The translations under genes and the position numbers were made by a program. A DNA stretch of 64,000 nt from Luteimonas galliterrae (GTDB lineage: Bacteria > Pseudomonadota > Gammaproteobacteria > Xanthomonadales > Xanthomonadaceae). Under the pieces are notes generated by a model. That model was not told the origin of the DNA and ran no database searches. It worked only from the letters and a program-made list of their open reading frames with translations. This document shows positions 36,351 through 45,037 of the stretch, one piece after another. The DNA is taken from NCBI RefSeq assembly GCF_023374055.1, contig NZ_JAMBEP010000003.1:302467-366466 (forward strand), in the 5' to 3' direction. Position 1 is the first letter of the stretch. Each line of letters opens with the position of its first letter.

Positions 36351-37847
36351 AACGCCGGCCGAAACGATCGCCCGACGCACGATGTCCAGCCCGGCTCTTG
36401 CGGCGGTGCGCGTCGTGCCGGCGAACCCGAAAACGAGCCCGCCGCGTTCGGCCGTGCCGTACTTCGAAAGCGGATGCACTTCGATGCCCGCGCGAGCGCA
36501 TTCGGCGGCCACGGCGCGATCGTCCAGGTGCGCGTGGCGATCGTTGAAGAGGCCGGCGACGTGCATGCCTGCGCGTGCCGGTCCGAAATCGAGCGCATCG
36601 GCAAGCACCTTGGCTTCTTCCAAGAAGGCCAGCCGCCGTTCGTCGTAGAGCGCGCGGGTCTTGCGCAGATGCCGCGCCAGGTGCCCTTCCTGGATGAAGG
36701 CCGCGAGCACGCCCTGGGCCAGCAGGGCCGTGTGGCCGTCGGCGACGTGCTTGGCGTCGACGAAGGCCGCGACCAGCGGTTCTGGCACGATGGCGTAGGC
36801 GATCCGCAGTCCCGGGAACAGGATCTTGTTGAAGCTGCCCACGTAGATCACGCGCCCGCCGCCGTCCATGCCCTGCAATGAAGCGATCGGGCGGCCTTCG
36901 TAGCGGTAGTCGCCGTCGTAGTCGTCTTCGATCACATAGGCGTCCTGTTGCTGCGCCCAGTCGAGCAGCGCTTCCCTGCGCGCGAGCGACATCTCGTGCC
37001 CGAGCGGATATTGGTGCGCCGGCGTGACGTAAGCCAGGCGCGCCTGCAGGGCCAGCGCACGGCCGGCCTGCACATCCAGGCCTTGTTCGTCGACAGGTAC
37101 CGGCACCACCCGCAATCCGGCCGCGCGCAAGCAATGCTGCACCGGCTGGTAGCCGGGCGTTTCGACCCAGGCGCCGTCGCCGGGATCGGCGAGCGCCTTG
37201 GCGGCGAGCTCCACAGCCTGTTGCGTGCTGGTCACCACGATCACCTGCTCGGGCGAACAGCGCGTCGCGCGCATCGCCGAGGCGTGCGCCGCGATCGCTT
37301 CGCGCAATGCGGGCAATCCGTTGCTCGCACCGTAGGCCCAGTAATCGCTGCCCGGCTTTCCGGCCTCGCGCGCGAGCAGGCGGTTCCAGGTCTTGCGCGG
37401 AAAAAGATCGATCGGCGGCAACGACGGCGTGAACGGCGCCGCTTCGGAAGGCCGATAGTGGCCGGGGTAACTGCGCAAGGCGGCCGCCCGCTGCGACAGG
37501 CGCCTTGCTTCCGCTGCCGCAGGCCGAGGCTTGGCGACGCGCTTGGACGATAGCGGCGACGCATCGCGCTCCGGCAATTGCGCGGCCACGAAACTGCCGG
37601 CGCCGCGGCGGCGCACGATGTAGCCGTCGGCCACCAGTTGGCCGAGCGCCCAGTCGACGGTGTTGCGCGCTACGCCGAGATCCTTGGCCAGCGTGCGGCT
37701 CGACGGCAGACGCGCGTTCGGCGCCATCGCGCCGCTGCGGATCGCGGCGCGGATGCGTTCGCAGATCCGCTCGTAGGTCGGCTGGCCCGACCCGGCATCC
37801 AAGCCGGCGACGTCGACGGTGAACACGGAACCGGTCTGTTTGGCCAT
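36333..37847 (-). CDS. MocR/PdxR-type GntR regulator with aminotransferase domain
   Basis: A 504-residue chimaera: an N-terminal winged HTH (ARLPSSRTLAKDLGVARNTV, then RRRGAGSFV) and a class I aminotransferase-like domain with the PLP lysine in YVGSFNKILFPGLRIAY, and YVIEDDYDGDYRYEGRP upstream. Family members sense PLP or amino-acid derivatives and control vitamin B6 or amino-acid genes. No pdx gene is close. It lies 45 bases downstream of the first hypothetical paralogue on the same strand. Confidence 0.91.
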   Translation of the reverse strand: MAKQTGSVFTVDVAGLDAGSGQPTYERICERIRAAIRSGAMAPNARLPSSRTLAKDLGVARNTVDWALGQLVADGYIVRRRGAGSFVAAQLPERDASPLSSKRVAKPRPAAAEARRLSQRAAALRSYPGHYRPSEAAPFTPSLPPIDLFPRKTWNRLLAREAGKPGSDYWAYGASNGLPALREAIAAHASAMRATRCSPEQVIVVTSTQQAVELAAKALADPGDGAWVETPGYQPVQHCLRAAGLRVVPVPVDEQGLDVQAGRALALQARLAYVTPAHQYPLGHEMSLARREALLDWAQQQDAYVIEDDYDGDYRYEGRPIASLQGMDGGGRVIYVGSFNKILFPGLRIAYAIVPEPLVAAFVDAKHVADGHTALLAQGVLAAFIQEGHLARHLRKTRALYDERRLAFLEEAKVLADALDFGPARAGMHVAGLFNDRHAHLDDRAVAAECARAGIEVHPLSKYGTAERGGLVFGFAGTTRTAARAGLDIVRRAIVSAGVSAPGR

Positions 37848-37892
37848 CCGCCCATGTTAGGGCCTATGCGCGGCCGATGGCGTTAACGGGCC

Positions 37893-38510
37893 CTAGGCTT
37901 TCGCGCGATGGTGGTCGCAGATCCAGTTCGTTTCCCATTCCTTGCCGTCCAGCGAAAACGCCTGCTGCCAGCGCGCATGATCGGGCGTGAAACGGGTCCA
38001 CAGGAACTTGATCTTGACCGGCCGGCCTTCGTCGGTATCGTCGCCGTAGAACTCGCCGCGGTCGCCGTCGAATCCGCCCACGACCGGCGGGAACAATTCG
38101 CCGGTCTTGCTGTTGATCCAATACAGATACCACTGCCTGGTTTCCAGATGGAAGGTGCGCACGGTCATGCCCGACCAGCCCTTGGTCGGGAATTCCACAT
38201 CGTAATCCAGGTTGACCACGCCGCCCAGATGGCTGCCGCAGGTGAGCGAACCGGGGAACACATCCCAATCGTCGCTGCCGACCCAACGCTTCTTCAAACG
38301 CCGGTTGGTGCCGTTCCACTTGCCGACGAAGAAATCGAAATCGTGAAGGTCGCCGGTCGGCGGTTCGATGTCGGGCAAGCCGTGGGCCCGACCTGCCTGT
38401 TGGGCGGATGCGGCCATCGCGTTGGCGACGGGCAAGAGCCCGATCGTGCCGGCGCCGGCAAGCGCATCGATCAGGATCCGCCGGCGCGTCGTGGAAAAGG
38501 GACGGGTCAT
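37893..38510 (-). CDS. Tat-signal protein, member of a four-paralogue cluster
   Basis: A 205-residue protein with a twin-arginine signal (TTRRRILIDALAGAGTIG, ending about residue 28). The mature domain shares the layout HDFDFFVGKWNG...RRLKKRWVGSDDW seen in its three neighbours, and ends EWETNWICDHHR. I do not recognise the family; a lipocalin-like (DUF1579-like) beta-barrel is a possible fold. ATG 38510. It is separated from the next copy by a 259-base gap holding a family VI repeat. Confidence 0.72.
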   Translation of the reverse strand: MTRPFSTTRRRILIDALAGAGTIGLLPVANAMAASAQQAGRAHGLPDIEPPTGDLHDFDFFVGKWNGTNRRLKKRWVGSDDWDVFPGSLTCGSHLGGVVNLDYDVEFPTKGWSGMTVRTFHLETRQWYLYWINSKTGELFPPVVGGFDGDRGEFYGDDTDEGRPVKIKFLWTRFTPDHARWQQAFSLDGKEWETNWICDHHRAKA

Positions 38511-38648
38511 GGGAGGCTCCGTGGGAATTGGCCCCAAGATGTTCAGGATTCGGCGACGGCGGAAGGTCCATTTTCCAGCGATGCGTTGGGCCAATGCGAT
38601 CGCGCGCCCGATCATGGACCTATTTGCACTGTCATCCCGAACCCTATG

Positions 38649-38737
38649 CTGTCATCCCGAACGCAGTGAGGGACCTATTCGCACCCGTTACGTCGCTGCA
38701 ACCGGAAGCAGATCCCTCACTGCGTTCGGGATGACAG
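38649..38737. repeat. Inverted repeat, family VI (TGTCATCCCGAACGCAGTGA type)
   Basis: CTGTCATCCCGAACGCAGTG at the left and CACTGCGTTCGGGATGACAG at the right, with an extra partial left arm at 38629-38640. Copies at 54717-54794 and 57249-57336. The gap 38511-38769 holds nothing else that I can see. Confidence 0.9.
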
Positions 38738-38769
38738 AAAAAGGGCGGATAACACCGGCTCGAGCATGC

Positions 38770-39357
38770 TCACGCAATTCTCGAATACCGCATCACCCAA
38801 TTCGTCTCCCACGTCCTGCCGCCGTCGGCCGAGTACGCCTGTTCCCATTGCAGCGATGCCGACGTGATCTGCGAGAATCTGCCGCGCACTTTGATTGGCC
38901 TGCCTTCGAAAGTGTCGTCGGACAAGAACGTACCCATGCCGTCCGCGAACGTGCCGATTACCGGCACATCGATCTTGTGCGGGCGGCGCCCGTCCAGCCA
39001 CCAGTCGGCCCAGTGGCGCGTATCCGGATCGTAGGCGCGCAGACCGATGCCGCGATACGCGCCGCCGGGCAGATCGACGAAGCTGTCGTCGATATTGGCC
39101 AGACCGTCCAGCAGCGAGCGCACATGGCAGGTGCCGTCGAACCGTTGCCATTCGTCGCTGCCGGCCAAGCGTCGCTTCAAGCGACGGTGGCGCACCCGCC
39201 AGGCGCCGATGAAGAAATCGAAGTCGCGCGCGCCCGGAATGTGCTCACCGCTGTTCTGTGCGAAGGCGACGGCCGTCTTTCCGAGCGGAAGCGCGCCTGC
39301 CAGCGCAGCGAGCAAGGCGTTGCGCATCATCGCGCGGCGGCCGAGATCGGGCAGCAT
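38770..39357 (-). CDS. Secreted-like protein, four-paralogue cluster, copy 2
   Basis: A 195-residue paralogue. A signal-like N-terminus (MMRNALLAALAGALPLGKTA) precedes DFDFFIGAWRVRHRRLKRRL, then RSLLDGLANIDDSFVD, DDTFEGRPIKVRGRFS, and TWETNWVMRYSR at the end. ATG 39357 begins MLPDLGRRAMM; a start at the following MMRN is also possible. It follows the next paralogue by 8 bases, so the three upstream copies form an operon. Function unknown. Confidence 0.74.
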   Translation of the reverse strand: MLPDLGRRAMMRNALLAALAGALPLGKTAVAFAQNSGEHIPGARDFDFFIGAWRVRHRRLKRRLAGSDEWQRFDGTCHVRSLLDGLANIDDSFVDLPGGAYRGIGLRAYDPDTRHWADWWLDGRRPHKIDVPVIGTFADGMGTFLSDDTFEGRPIKVRGRFSQITSASLQWEQAYSADGGRTWETNWVMRYSRIA

Positions 39358-39365
39358 GAAAGGTC

Positions 39366-39974
39366 TCAGCCCACCTTGGTGAATTCGCTGATCCAGTTCG
39401 TTTCCCAAGTCTTGCCGCCGTCCGGCGAGAAGGCCTGTTCCCAGCGGCGCGATGTGGGCGTGACGTCCAGCCACAGGTAACGGATCTTGATCGGCTTGCC
39501 GTTGAAAGTGTCGTCCGCATAGAACGCGCCGGTGCCGTTTTCGAAGCGGCCGATCAATGGCGGATCCAGCTTGTGCGGATAGCGGCTGTCGAGCCACCAG
39601 ATCGTCCAGCGCTTGGTTGCGGGATCGAACGTGCGCAGCGTGAACCCACGGTAGGGACCGTCCGGAAGATTCAACAGGTTGTCGGTCATGTTGGCGGCGC
39701 CGCCGAGCAGCAGGCGGAATTCCTGGGTGCCGTCGAATTCCACCCATTCCGTACTGCCGGCCAGGCGTTCCTTCAGGCGGCGTTGCTTGGTGCGCCAGCT
39801 GCCGACGAAGATATCGAAATCGTGCACATCGCCGACCGGCATCCTGACGCCGCCGCTCGCGACCGTGGTTTCCGACGCCAGCGCATCGGCGATCGGCAAC
39901 AAGGCCAATGCGCCCGCGCCGGCGAGAAGATCGGCCAGCATCTGCCGGCGGGAAGCCGAGTAATCCTGCGTCAT
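39366..39974 (-). CDS. Tat-like signal protein, four-paralogue cluster, copy 3
   Basis: A 202-residue paralogue. The N-terminus SASRRQMLADLLAGAGALAL looks like a Tat-type signal (SRRQ), then VHDFDIFVGSWRTKQRRLKE, LLLGGAANMTDNLLNLPD, DDTFNGKPIKIRYLW and TWETNWISEFTKVG. ATG 39974 follows GAGGAC. It begins 2 bases after copy 4 ends. Function unknown. Confidence 0.74.
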   Translation of the reverse strand: MTQDYSASRRQMLADLLAGAGALALLPIADALASETTVASGGVRMPVGDVHDFDIFVGSWRTKQRRLKERLAGSTEWVEFDGTQEFRLLLGGAANMTDNLLNLPDGPYRGFTLRTFDPATKRWTIWWLDSRYPHKLDPPLIGRFENGTGAFYADDTFNGKPIKIRYLWLDVTPTSRRWEQAFSPDGGKTWETNWISEFTKVG

Positions 39975-39976
39975 GG

Positions 39977-40456
39977 TCAGGCCGTCCTCGTATAACGCAT
40001 CACCCAGTTCGTCTCCCAGGTCTTGCCGCCGTCGGTGGAGAAGGCTTGGTCCCATTGCAGCGATGCGGGCGTGATCTGCGAGAACCTGCCGCGCACTTTG
40101 ACCGGCGTCCCTTCATGAGTGTCGTCGGACAGGAAAATGCCGACGCCGTCTTCGAAACGGCCGACGATCGGCACGTCGATCTTGTGCGGATCGCGCGCGC
40201 TCAGGTTCCAGTCGGCCCAGGTGCCGCTCTCGGCGTCGAAGGAACGCAGCCCCAGTCCGCTATACGTGCCGGTCGGCGCGTTCGCTACGCGTTCGTTGAT
40301 GTTCGCCATGCCGCCGAGCAGGGACCAGACGCGGCAGTGGCCGTCGAACTCCTGCCATTCGTCGCTGCCGACCAGGCGCTGCTTCAGGCGGCGATGGCGG
40401 ACCTGCCAGGCGCCGATGAAGAAATCGAAATCGTGGATGGGATCGTTTGCGACCAT
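39977..40456 (-). CDS. Cytoplasmic-looking protein, four-paralogue cluster, copy 4
   Basis: A 159-residue paralogue without a signal peptide, beginning MVANDPIHDFDFFIGAWQVR. It shares RHRRLKQRLVGSDEWQEFDG, DDTHEGTPVKVRGRFSQIT and TWETNWVMRYTRTA with copy 2, so those two are closest. The start ATG 40456 is chosen over 40519. It is the first gene of this cluster, about 100 bases after nagX on the same strand, and could be read through from the NAG operon. Confidence 0.74.
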   Translation of the reverse strand: MVANDPIHDFDFFIGAWQVRHRRLKQRLVGSDEWQEFDGHCRVWSLLGGMANINERVANAPTGTYSGLGLRSFDAESGTWADWNLSARDPHKIDVPIVGRFEDGVGIFLSDDTHEGTPVKVRGRFSQITPASLQWDQAFSTDGGKTWETNWVMRYTRTA

Positions 40457-40558
40457 GGCGATACGCCCGGAGGGAATGCGCGCAATTTGCACGCAATCCG
40501 CAGGGGCGTGAAGAGCCATATTGAAACGATACGGTGGGCCACTCGCCCACCCGCGCGC

Positions 40559-41680
40559 TCAGATTTTGATATGCCAGCCGCGCTTGTCCATCCAGCGCGC
40601 CACGCCCCACCAGAACGCGACGAAGGCCAGCGCGAACGCCAGCGAAGGCGCATAAGGCCCGAAGCGCGGCGTCATCCAATCGGCGAAGCCTTTGCTGTAG
40701 ATCGGCTGCCACCAGCCCAATGCGGCGAACACGTACACCATCGCTGCCGAGCCGACATATGCGGCGATCGCATTGACGCCGAAGCTGCGACCGAGCGCCG
40801 GCCAGCGGTGCAGGTCGATCAAGAAATGACATGCCGCCAATGCCAGCATCGCCCAACCGCCGGTCCACAGCACGTATGAAGACGTCCACAAATTCTTGTT
40901 GAGCGGCAGCCACAGCGTCCACAAAGCGCCTGCGCCCAATGCGATCACGCCGGCGTTGCGCAGCCGGCGCACGCGGCCGTGCCGGAGCCAATCGCCGGCG
41001 CGCAGGCCCAGCAGCGTCGTCGCGATCGCGGGCAGCGTGCTCAGCAGTCCTTCCGGATCGTGGCCGCGCCCGGTGGCGGCGTCGAACTGATACGCAAGCG
41101 GCCCGAGCAAGGCGGCATCGATGCGGCTCGCGATATTCCCGTACGGCGCGTACGTGCCGCCCCATGCCAGCAACGCCCAGTAGCCGAGCAGAATCGCGAT
41201 CAGCACGAGCCATTGCAGCCGCGGTTTCAGGTAGATCGCCGACAGGCCGGCCGCCGCGAAACAAAGGCCGATCCTTTGCAGCACGCCCCAGGGCCGGAAG
41301 TGATCCATGTCCAACAGCCACCAGGCCAGCAGGTGCAGCAACAGGCCGAGGCCGACGATGCGCACGGCGCGCAGCAATACGCCGTACTGCAGCGCTGCGC
41401 GCGGCGCACCGCCCTCGATGCGCGGTGCGATGCCGAGCGAGATCGATACGCCGACCACGAACAGGAAGAACGGGAAGATCAGGTCGGTCGGCGTGCAGCC
41501 ATGCCATTGCGCGTGCAGCAGCGGCGCGTAGACATGGCTCCAGTCGCCGGGATTGTTGACCAGCAGCATTGCGGCGACAGTCAGCCCGCGCAGCGCATCC
41601 ACCGACGCAAAGCGCTGCGGCGCCGCTTTGCCGCCGCTCCGGCTCTTCGTGGGAGCGGCTTCAGCCGTGAGCTTTTCCAT
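40559..41680 (-). CDS. nagX: NagX, integral membrane acyltransferase-like protein (DUF5009/HGSNAT-like)
   Basis: A 373-residue membrane protein with about ten helices and the signature SVDALRGLTVAAMLLVNNPG, CTPTDLIFPFFLFVVG and GVLQRIGLCFAAAG, as in NagX proteins of GlcNAc loci and the human lysosomal heparan acetyltransferase. It may acetylate glucosamine at the membrane. Its ATG and first dozen residues (EKLTAEAAPTKS) are encoded by a REPIN. It ends the minus-strand NAG operon, 72 bases after nagA. Confidence 0.85.
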   Translation of the reverse strand: MEKLTAEAAPTKSRSGGKAAPQRFASVDALRGLTVAAMLLVNNPGDWSHVYAPLLHAQWHGCTPTDLIFPFFLFVVGVSISLGIAPRIEGGAPRAALQYGVLLRAVRIVGLGLLLHLLAWWLLDMDHFRPWGVLQRIGLCFAAAGLSAIYLKPRLQWLVLIAILLGYWALLAWGGTYAPYGNIASRIDAALLGPLAYQFDAATGRGHDPEGLLSTLPAIATTLLGLRAGDWLRHGRVRRLRNAGVIALGAGALWTLWLPLNKNLWTSSYVLWTGGWAMLALAACHFLIDLHRWPALGRSFGVNAIAAYVGSAAMVYVFAALGWWQPIYSKGFADWMTPRFGPYAPSLAFALAFVAFWWGVARWMDKRGWHIKI

Positions 41681-41729
41681 CGCGGCACTCGGTGACAAAG
41701 CTCGCGGCTGAAGCCGCTCCCACGAAAAG
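41644..41729. repeat. REPIN, family I, overlapping the nagX start
   Basis: Inverted units TTCGTGGGAGCGGCTTCAGC and CTGAAGCCGCTCCCACGAA. The GTAG end is GTGG here. It carries the probable nagX start codon (41680) and separates nagX from nagA. Confidence 0.9.
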
Positions 41730-41752
41730 CGAAATCGTCGATTCTCTGACCA

Positions 41753-42895
41753 TCAGTCCGGATTTCCACCGATCCAGGTGGCGACGACCTCGAGCCCCGC
41801 ATCCAGCGCCACCAAATCCGCGCGATAGCCCGCAGCGATGCGCCCATGCGTCCGGCCCAGGCCCAGGAACGCGGCCGGATACGTCGACGCCATCCGCGCG
41901 GCCTCTTCCAGCGACAAGCCCAGCATGTCCATCGCATTGCGCACCGCGGTGATCATGTCCAACGCCGAACCGGCCAACGCGCCGGCGGCATTGCGCACCA
42001 CGCCGTCGCGCATCGTGATCGTCTCGCCGTACAGTTCATAGCTCGGATCGTCCGCGCCCACCGGCGGCATCGCATCGGTGACCAGGAACACCTTGCCGCG
42101 CGGCTTGGCCGCCAACGCCACGCGCAGGCTGGCCGGATGCACGTGCACGCCGTCGGCGATGACGCCGCACCAGCTGTCGCGGTCTTCCATGGCCGCGCCG
42201 ACCGCGCCGGGCTCGCGCCCCTGCAGCGGCGACATCGCGTTGTACAAGTGGGTGAATCCGCGCACGCCGGCGTCCAGGCCCGCGCGTATCTGTTCGTAAG
42301 TGCCGGCGGTATGCCCTGCGGCGACGATCGCGCCGCGCGCGACCAGGGCGCGGATGTCGGCCGCCGGCATCTGCTCGGGCGCCAGCGTGATCAGCGTGCA
42401 GCCGTTGTCCAGCGAAGTGGCCAGCTCGATTTCCTGCGCGTCGGGCACCCGGAACTTGCCGGCATCGTGCGTGCCTTTGCGCGCCGGCGCGAGATAGGGC
42501 CCTTCCAGATGGATGCCGAGCACGCCCGGCACGCGTTGCGCGATCGCCTCGCGCGCGGCGGCGATAGCGCGGCGCATCACTTCGGCATCGTCGCTGATCA
42601 GCGTGGGCAGATAGCCGGTGGTGCCGAAACGCCTGTGCGCCTGGCCGATGCGGCGCAGCGCGTCGACACTGGGCGTGTTGTTGAACAGCACGCCGCCGCC
42701 GCCGTTGACCTGGCAATCGATGAAGCCCGGCAGCAGATAAGCACCGGCAAGATCGTGCTGGTTGCGCGCGTCGATGCGTTTGTCGTCGCGCGGGATCAAG
42801 TCGACGACGACATCGCCTTCCACCAGTACGGCGACGTCGTCGCGGAAGCCTTGGTCCGTCAGCACGCGGCCATTGACGAAAGCGGTGGCCATCAA
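41753..42895 (-). CDS. nagA: N-acetylglucosamine-6-phosphate deacetylase
   Basis: Converts GlcNAc-6P to glucosamine-6P and acetate. The 380-residue protein has GFIDCQVNGGGGV (the Gln/Asn replacement of the HxH typical of NagA), IHLEGPYLAPARKGTHD (metal Glu), AAGHTAGTYEQI, FTHLYNAMSPLQGREPG and LVTDAMPPVGADD (catalytic Asp). It overlaps nagB-II by four bases (ATGA). Confidence 0.96.
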   Translation of the reverse strand: MMATAFVNGRVLTDQGFRDDVAVLVEGDVVVDLIPRDDKRIDARNQHDLAGAYLLPGFIDCQVNGGGGVLFNNTPSVDALRRIGQAHRRFGTTGYLPTLISDDAEVMRRAIAAAREAIAQRVPGVLGIHLEGPYLAPARKGTHDAGKFRVPDAQEIELATSLDNGCTLITLAPEQMPAADIRALVARGAIVAAGHTAGTYEQIRAGLDAGVRGFTHLYNAMSPLQGREPGAVGAAMEDRDSWCGVIADGVHVHPASLRVALAAKPRGKVFLVTDAMPPVGADDPSYELYGETITMRDGVVRNAAGALAGSALDMITAVRNAMDMLGLSLEEAARMASTYPAAFLGLGRTHGRIAAGYRADLVALDAGLEVVATWIGGNPD

Positions 42896-43935
42896 ACCGT
42901 CTCGGTGACCTTGTTCAGATGCGGGGGAACATCCGGATTATGGCCGCGGCGCAGGGCCAGCGCGTTGATCGCGCGGTAGAAGCTCTGGATGGTCAGCAAC
43001 GGCGCGCAGGCCGGATGCGGCGCTGCGGCCAGCGGCAAATCCCCGTGCGCGGCAGCGACCCAGACCTGCGCGCCGCGGGTGCGGAATTCCTCGGCAGCGG
43101 CTACCGTGCCGGCGCCGGTCTCGTCCGGTTGCGCGAACGCGAGCACCGGGAATCCCGGTCCGACCAACGCCATCGGCCCGTGCTTCACTTCGGCGGAGCT
43201 GTAGGCCTCGGCGTGCAAGCCGCAGGTTTCCTTGAATTTGAGCGCGGCTTCCTGCGCGGCGGCGAGCCCGAGGCCGCGTCCGAGCACGAACAGGTTGTGC
43301 GCATCGACCAGACCATCGCTCAGCGGCGACCAGTCCGCCTGCCATGCCGCGCGGAGCGCATCGGGCAGCCGCGGCAATGCGTCCAGCAGCGGCGCTTCGT
43401 TCTTCCATTGCGCGGCCAGATGCAGCACGGCGGCCAGCGAAGCCAGATAGCTCTTGGTCGCCGCGACGCTGCGCTCGGGACCGGCATGCAGCGGCAGCAC
43501 CGTATCGGCCAGCGCCGCCAACGGCGAATCCTCCGCGTTAACGAGCGCGACCACGCGTGCGCCGGCCGCGCGCGCGGCTTCGGCGTTGCGCAGCAGGTCC
43601 GGGCTTTTGCCGGACTGCGATATCACGATGTACAGCGCGCCACGCATGCGCTGCCTGGCCTCGTATACGGAACCGACCGATGGCGACACCGAGGCGGTGA
43701 TGAAGCCCAGCTGCGTTTCGAACACGTATTTGGCATACGTGGCGGCATGATCGGAACTACCGCGCGCGCAGGTGGCGATGAACGGCGGCGGATCGCGGCG
43801 CAGATCTTCGGCCAGCCGCGCCACCGTGTCGGCGTTGCGCGCGAATTGGCGCTCGACGACGTCGGCGGTCTGCGCCGCTTCCTGGAACATCAGCGTTTCG
43901 GTCGCGGCGGGCAATGCGGTCTGCGGCTGCGGCAT
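42892..43935 (-). CDS. nagB-II: Glucosamine-6-phosphate deaminase, SIS type (NagB-II)
   Basis: Converts glucosamine-6P to fructose-6P and ammonia. A 347-residue protein of two SIS domains (CARGSSDHAATYAKYV, VISQSGKSPDLLRNAE, then LGRGLGLAAAQEAALKFKET), and AEAYSSAEVKHGPMALV at the active site. This is the non-orthologous NagB typical of Shewanella and xanthomonads and unrelated to E. coli NagB. It starts 2 bases after nagR. Confidence 0.93.
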   Translation of the reverse strand: MPQPQTALPAATETLMFQEAAQTADVVERQFARNADTVARLAEDLRRDPPPFIATCARGSSDHAATYAKYVFETQLGFITASVSPSVGSVYEARQRMRGALYIVISQSGKSPDLLRNAEAARAAGARVVALVNAEDSPLAALADTVLPLHAGPERSVAATKSYLASLAAVLHLAAQWKNEAPLLDALPRLPDALRAAWQADWSPLSDGLVDAHNLFVLGRGLGLAAAQEAALKFKETCGLHAEAYSSAEVKHGPMALVGPGFPVLAFAQPDETGAGTVAAAEEFRTRGAQVWVAAAHGDLPLAAAPHPACAPLLTIQSFYRAINALALRRGHNPDVPPHLNKVTETV

Positions 43936-43937
43936 GC

Positions 43938-44996
43938 TCAATTCTCGGTGCCCGGCGCGCGCGGGCGCATCGGTGCGGTGGAACCGCGCACCACCAGCTG
44001 CGGCACGAAGCCCTGGTTGTGCATGACGATCGGATTGTCTTCGTAAGCGTCCTGGCGCAGGCCGCTGATCAGCAGCCGGGCCGCGTGGCGCGCGATGTCT
44101 TCGGTCGCCTGTTTGGCGGTGGTCAGCGCCGGCCACGATTGTTTCGAGAACGGGCTGTCCTCGAAGCCGGCGATGGACAGGTCGTAGGGCACGTTCATGC
44201 CCGCCGATTTGGCTGCGGCGAGCACGCCGGCGGCGATCTCGTCGTTGGAGCCGAAGATCGCGGTCGGCGGATCGCGCAGCGCCAGCAGCCTGCGCGCGCC
44301 GCGGAAGCCGTCGTCGAAGGTGTAGTCGCCGTTCACCACCAGATGCTTGTCCAGGGTGATGCCGTAATCCTTCAGCGCCTGCTCGTAGCCCAGGTAGCGC
44401 TCGCTGCTCGACCGGTGCGCCAAACCGCCCCACAGGAAGCCGATGCGCTGGTGGCCGAGCTGGATCAGGTGTTCGGTGATTTCGTAGGCCGCGTCGCGGT
44501 CGTCGACAAAGACGCAGGGGTGGCCGTCGCGCGGGTCTTCGGTGGCGGCGATGATCCGCACCAGCTTCACGCCGCGCGCAGCCAGCGCGTTGACCAGGTC
44601 GGCCGATTCGGACATGGGCGCGGTCAGCACCAACCCGGCCAGGCGCGAACGCCGCGCCCATTCGCCCAGTTCGTCGGCCAGCAGCGGCGAGCTGGAATCG
44701 CAGGGGTGGATCTGCAGATCGAAGCCGGTCTCGCGGCACGCGGCGAGCACGCCGTTCTGCACGCCGATGATGTGGTACGGGTTGGGGTTGTCGTAGACCA
44801 GGCCGATCACGAACGGCGTCGCGCTGCGCAGGTTGCGCGCGGACGGGTCGGGCTCGTAGTCCAGTTCGGCGATCGCATGCAGCACGCGTGCGCGCGTGCC
44901 CTGCATCACCGAGGGTTCGTTGTTGATCACCCGCGACACCGTCTTGAGCGAGACTTTGGCCCGCTCGGCGACGTCCTTGATGGTGGGTCTGCGCAC
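43938..44996 (-). CDS. nagR: LacI-family regulator of the NAG locus
   Basis: A 352-residue repressor with an N-terminal LacI HTH (PTIKDVAERAKVSLKTVSRV, then the hinge YEPDPSARNLRS) and a periplasmic-binding-protein-like effector domain (VIGLVYDNPNPYHIIG). It lies within the NAG operon, between nagP and nagB-II, and most likely responds to a GlcNAc-derived phosphate. Candidate operators are in the divergent gap at 46.4-46.7 kb. Confidence 0.93.
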   Translation of the reverse strand: MRRPTIKDVAERAKVSLKTVSRVINNEPSVMQGTRARVLHAIAELDYEPDPSARNLRSATPFVIGLVYDNPNPYHIIGVQNGVLAACRETGFDLQIHPCDSSSPLLADELGEWARRSRLAGLVLTAPMSESADLVNALAARGVKLVRIIAATEDPRDGHPCVFVDDRDAAYEITEHLIQLGHQRIGFLWGGLAHRSSSERYLGYEQALKDYGITLDKHLVVNGDYTFDDGFRGARRLLALRDPPTAIFGSNDEIAAGVLAAAKSAGMNVPYDLSIAGFEDSPFSKQSWPALTTAKQATEDIARHAARLLISGLRQDAYEDNPIVMHNQGFVPQLVVRGSTAPMRPRAPGTEN

Positions 44997-45037
44997 GTCA
45001 GCGTTCGCCTGCGTTGGTGTGTCTGCCCGTCATGCGA

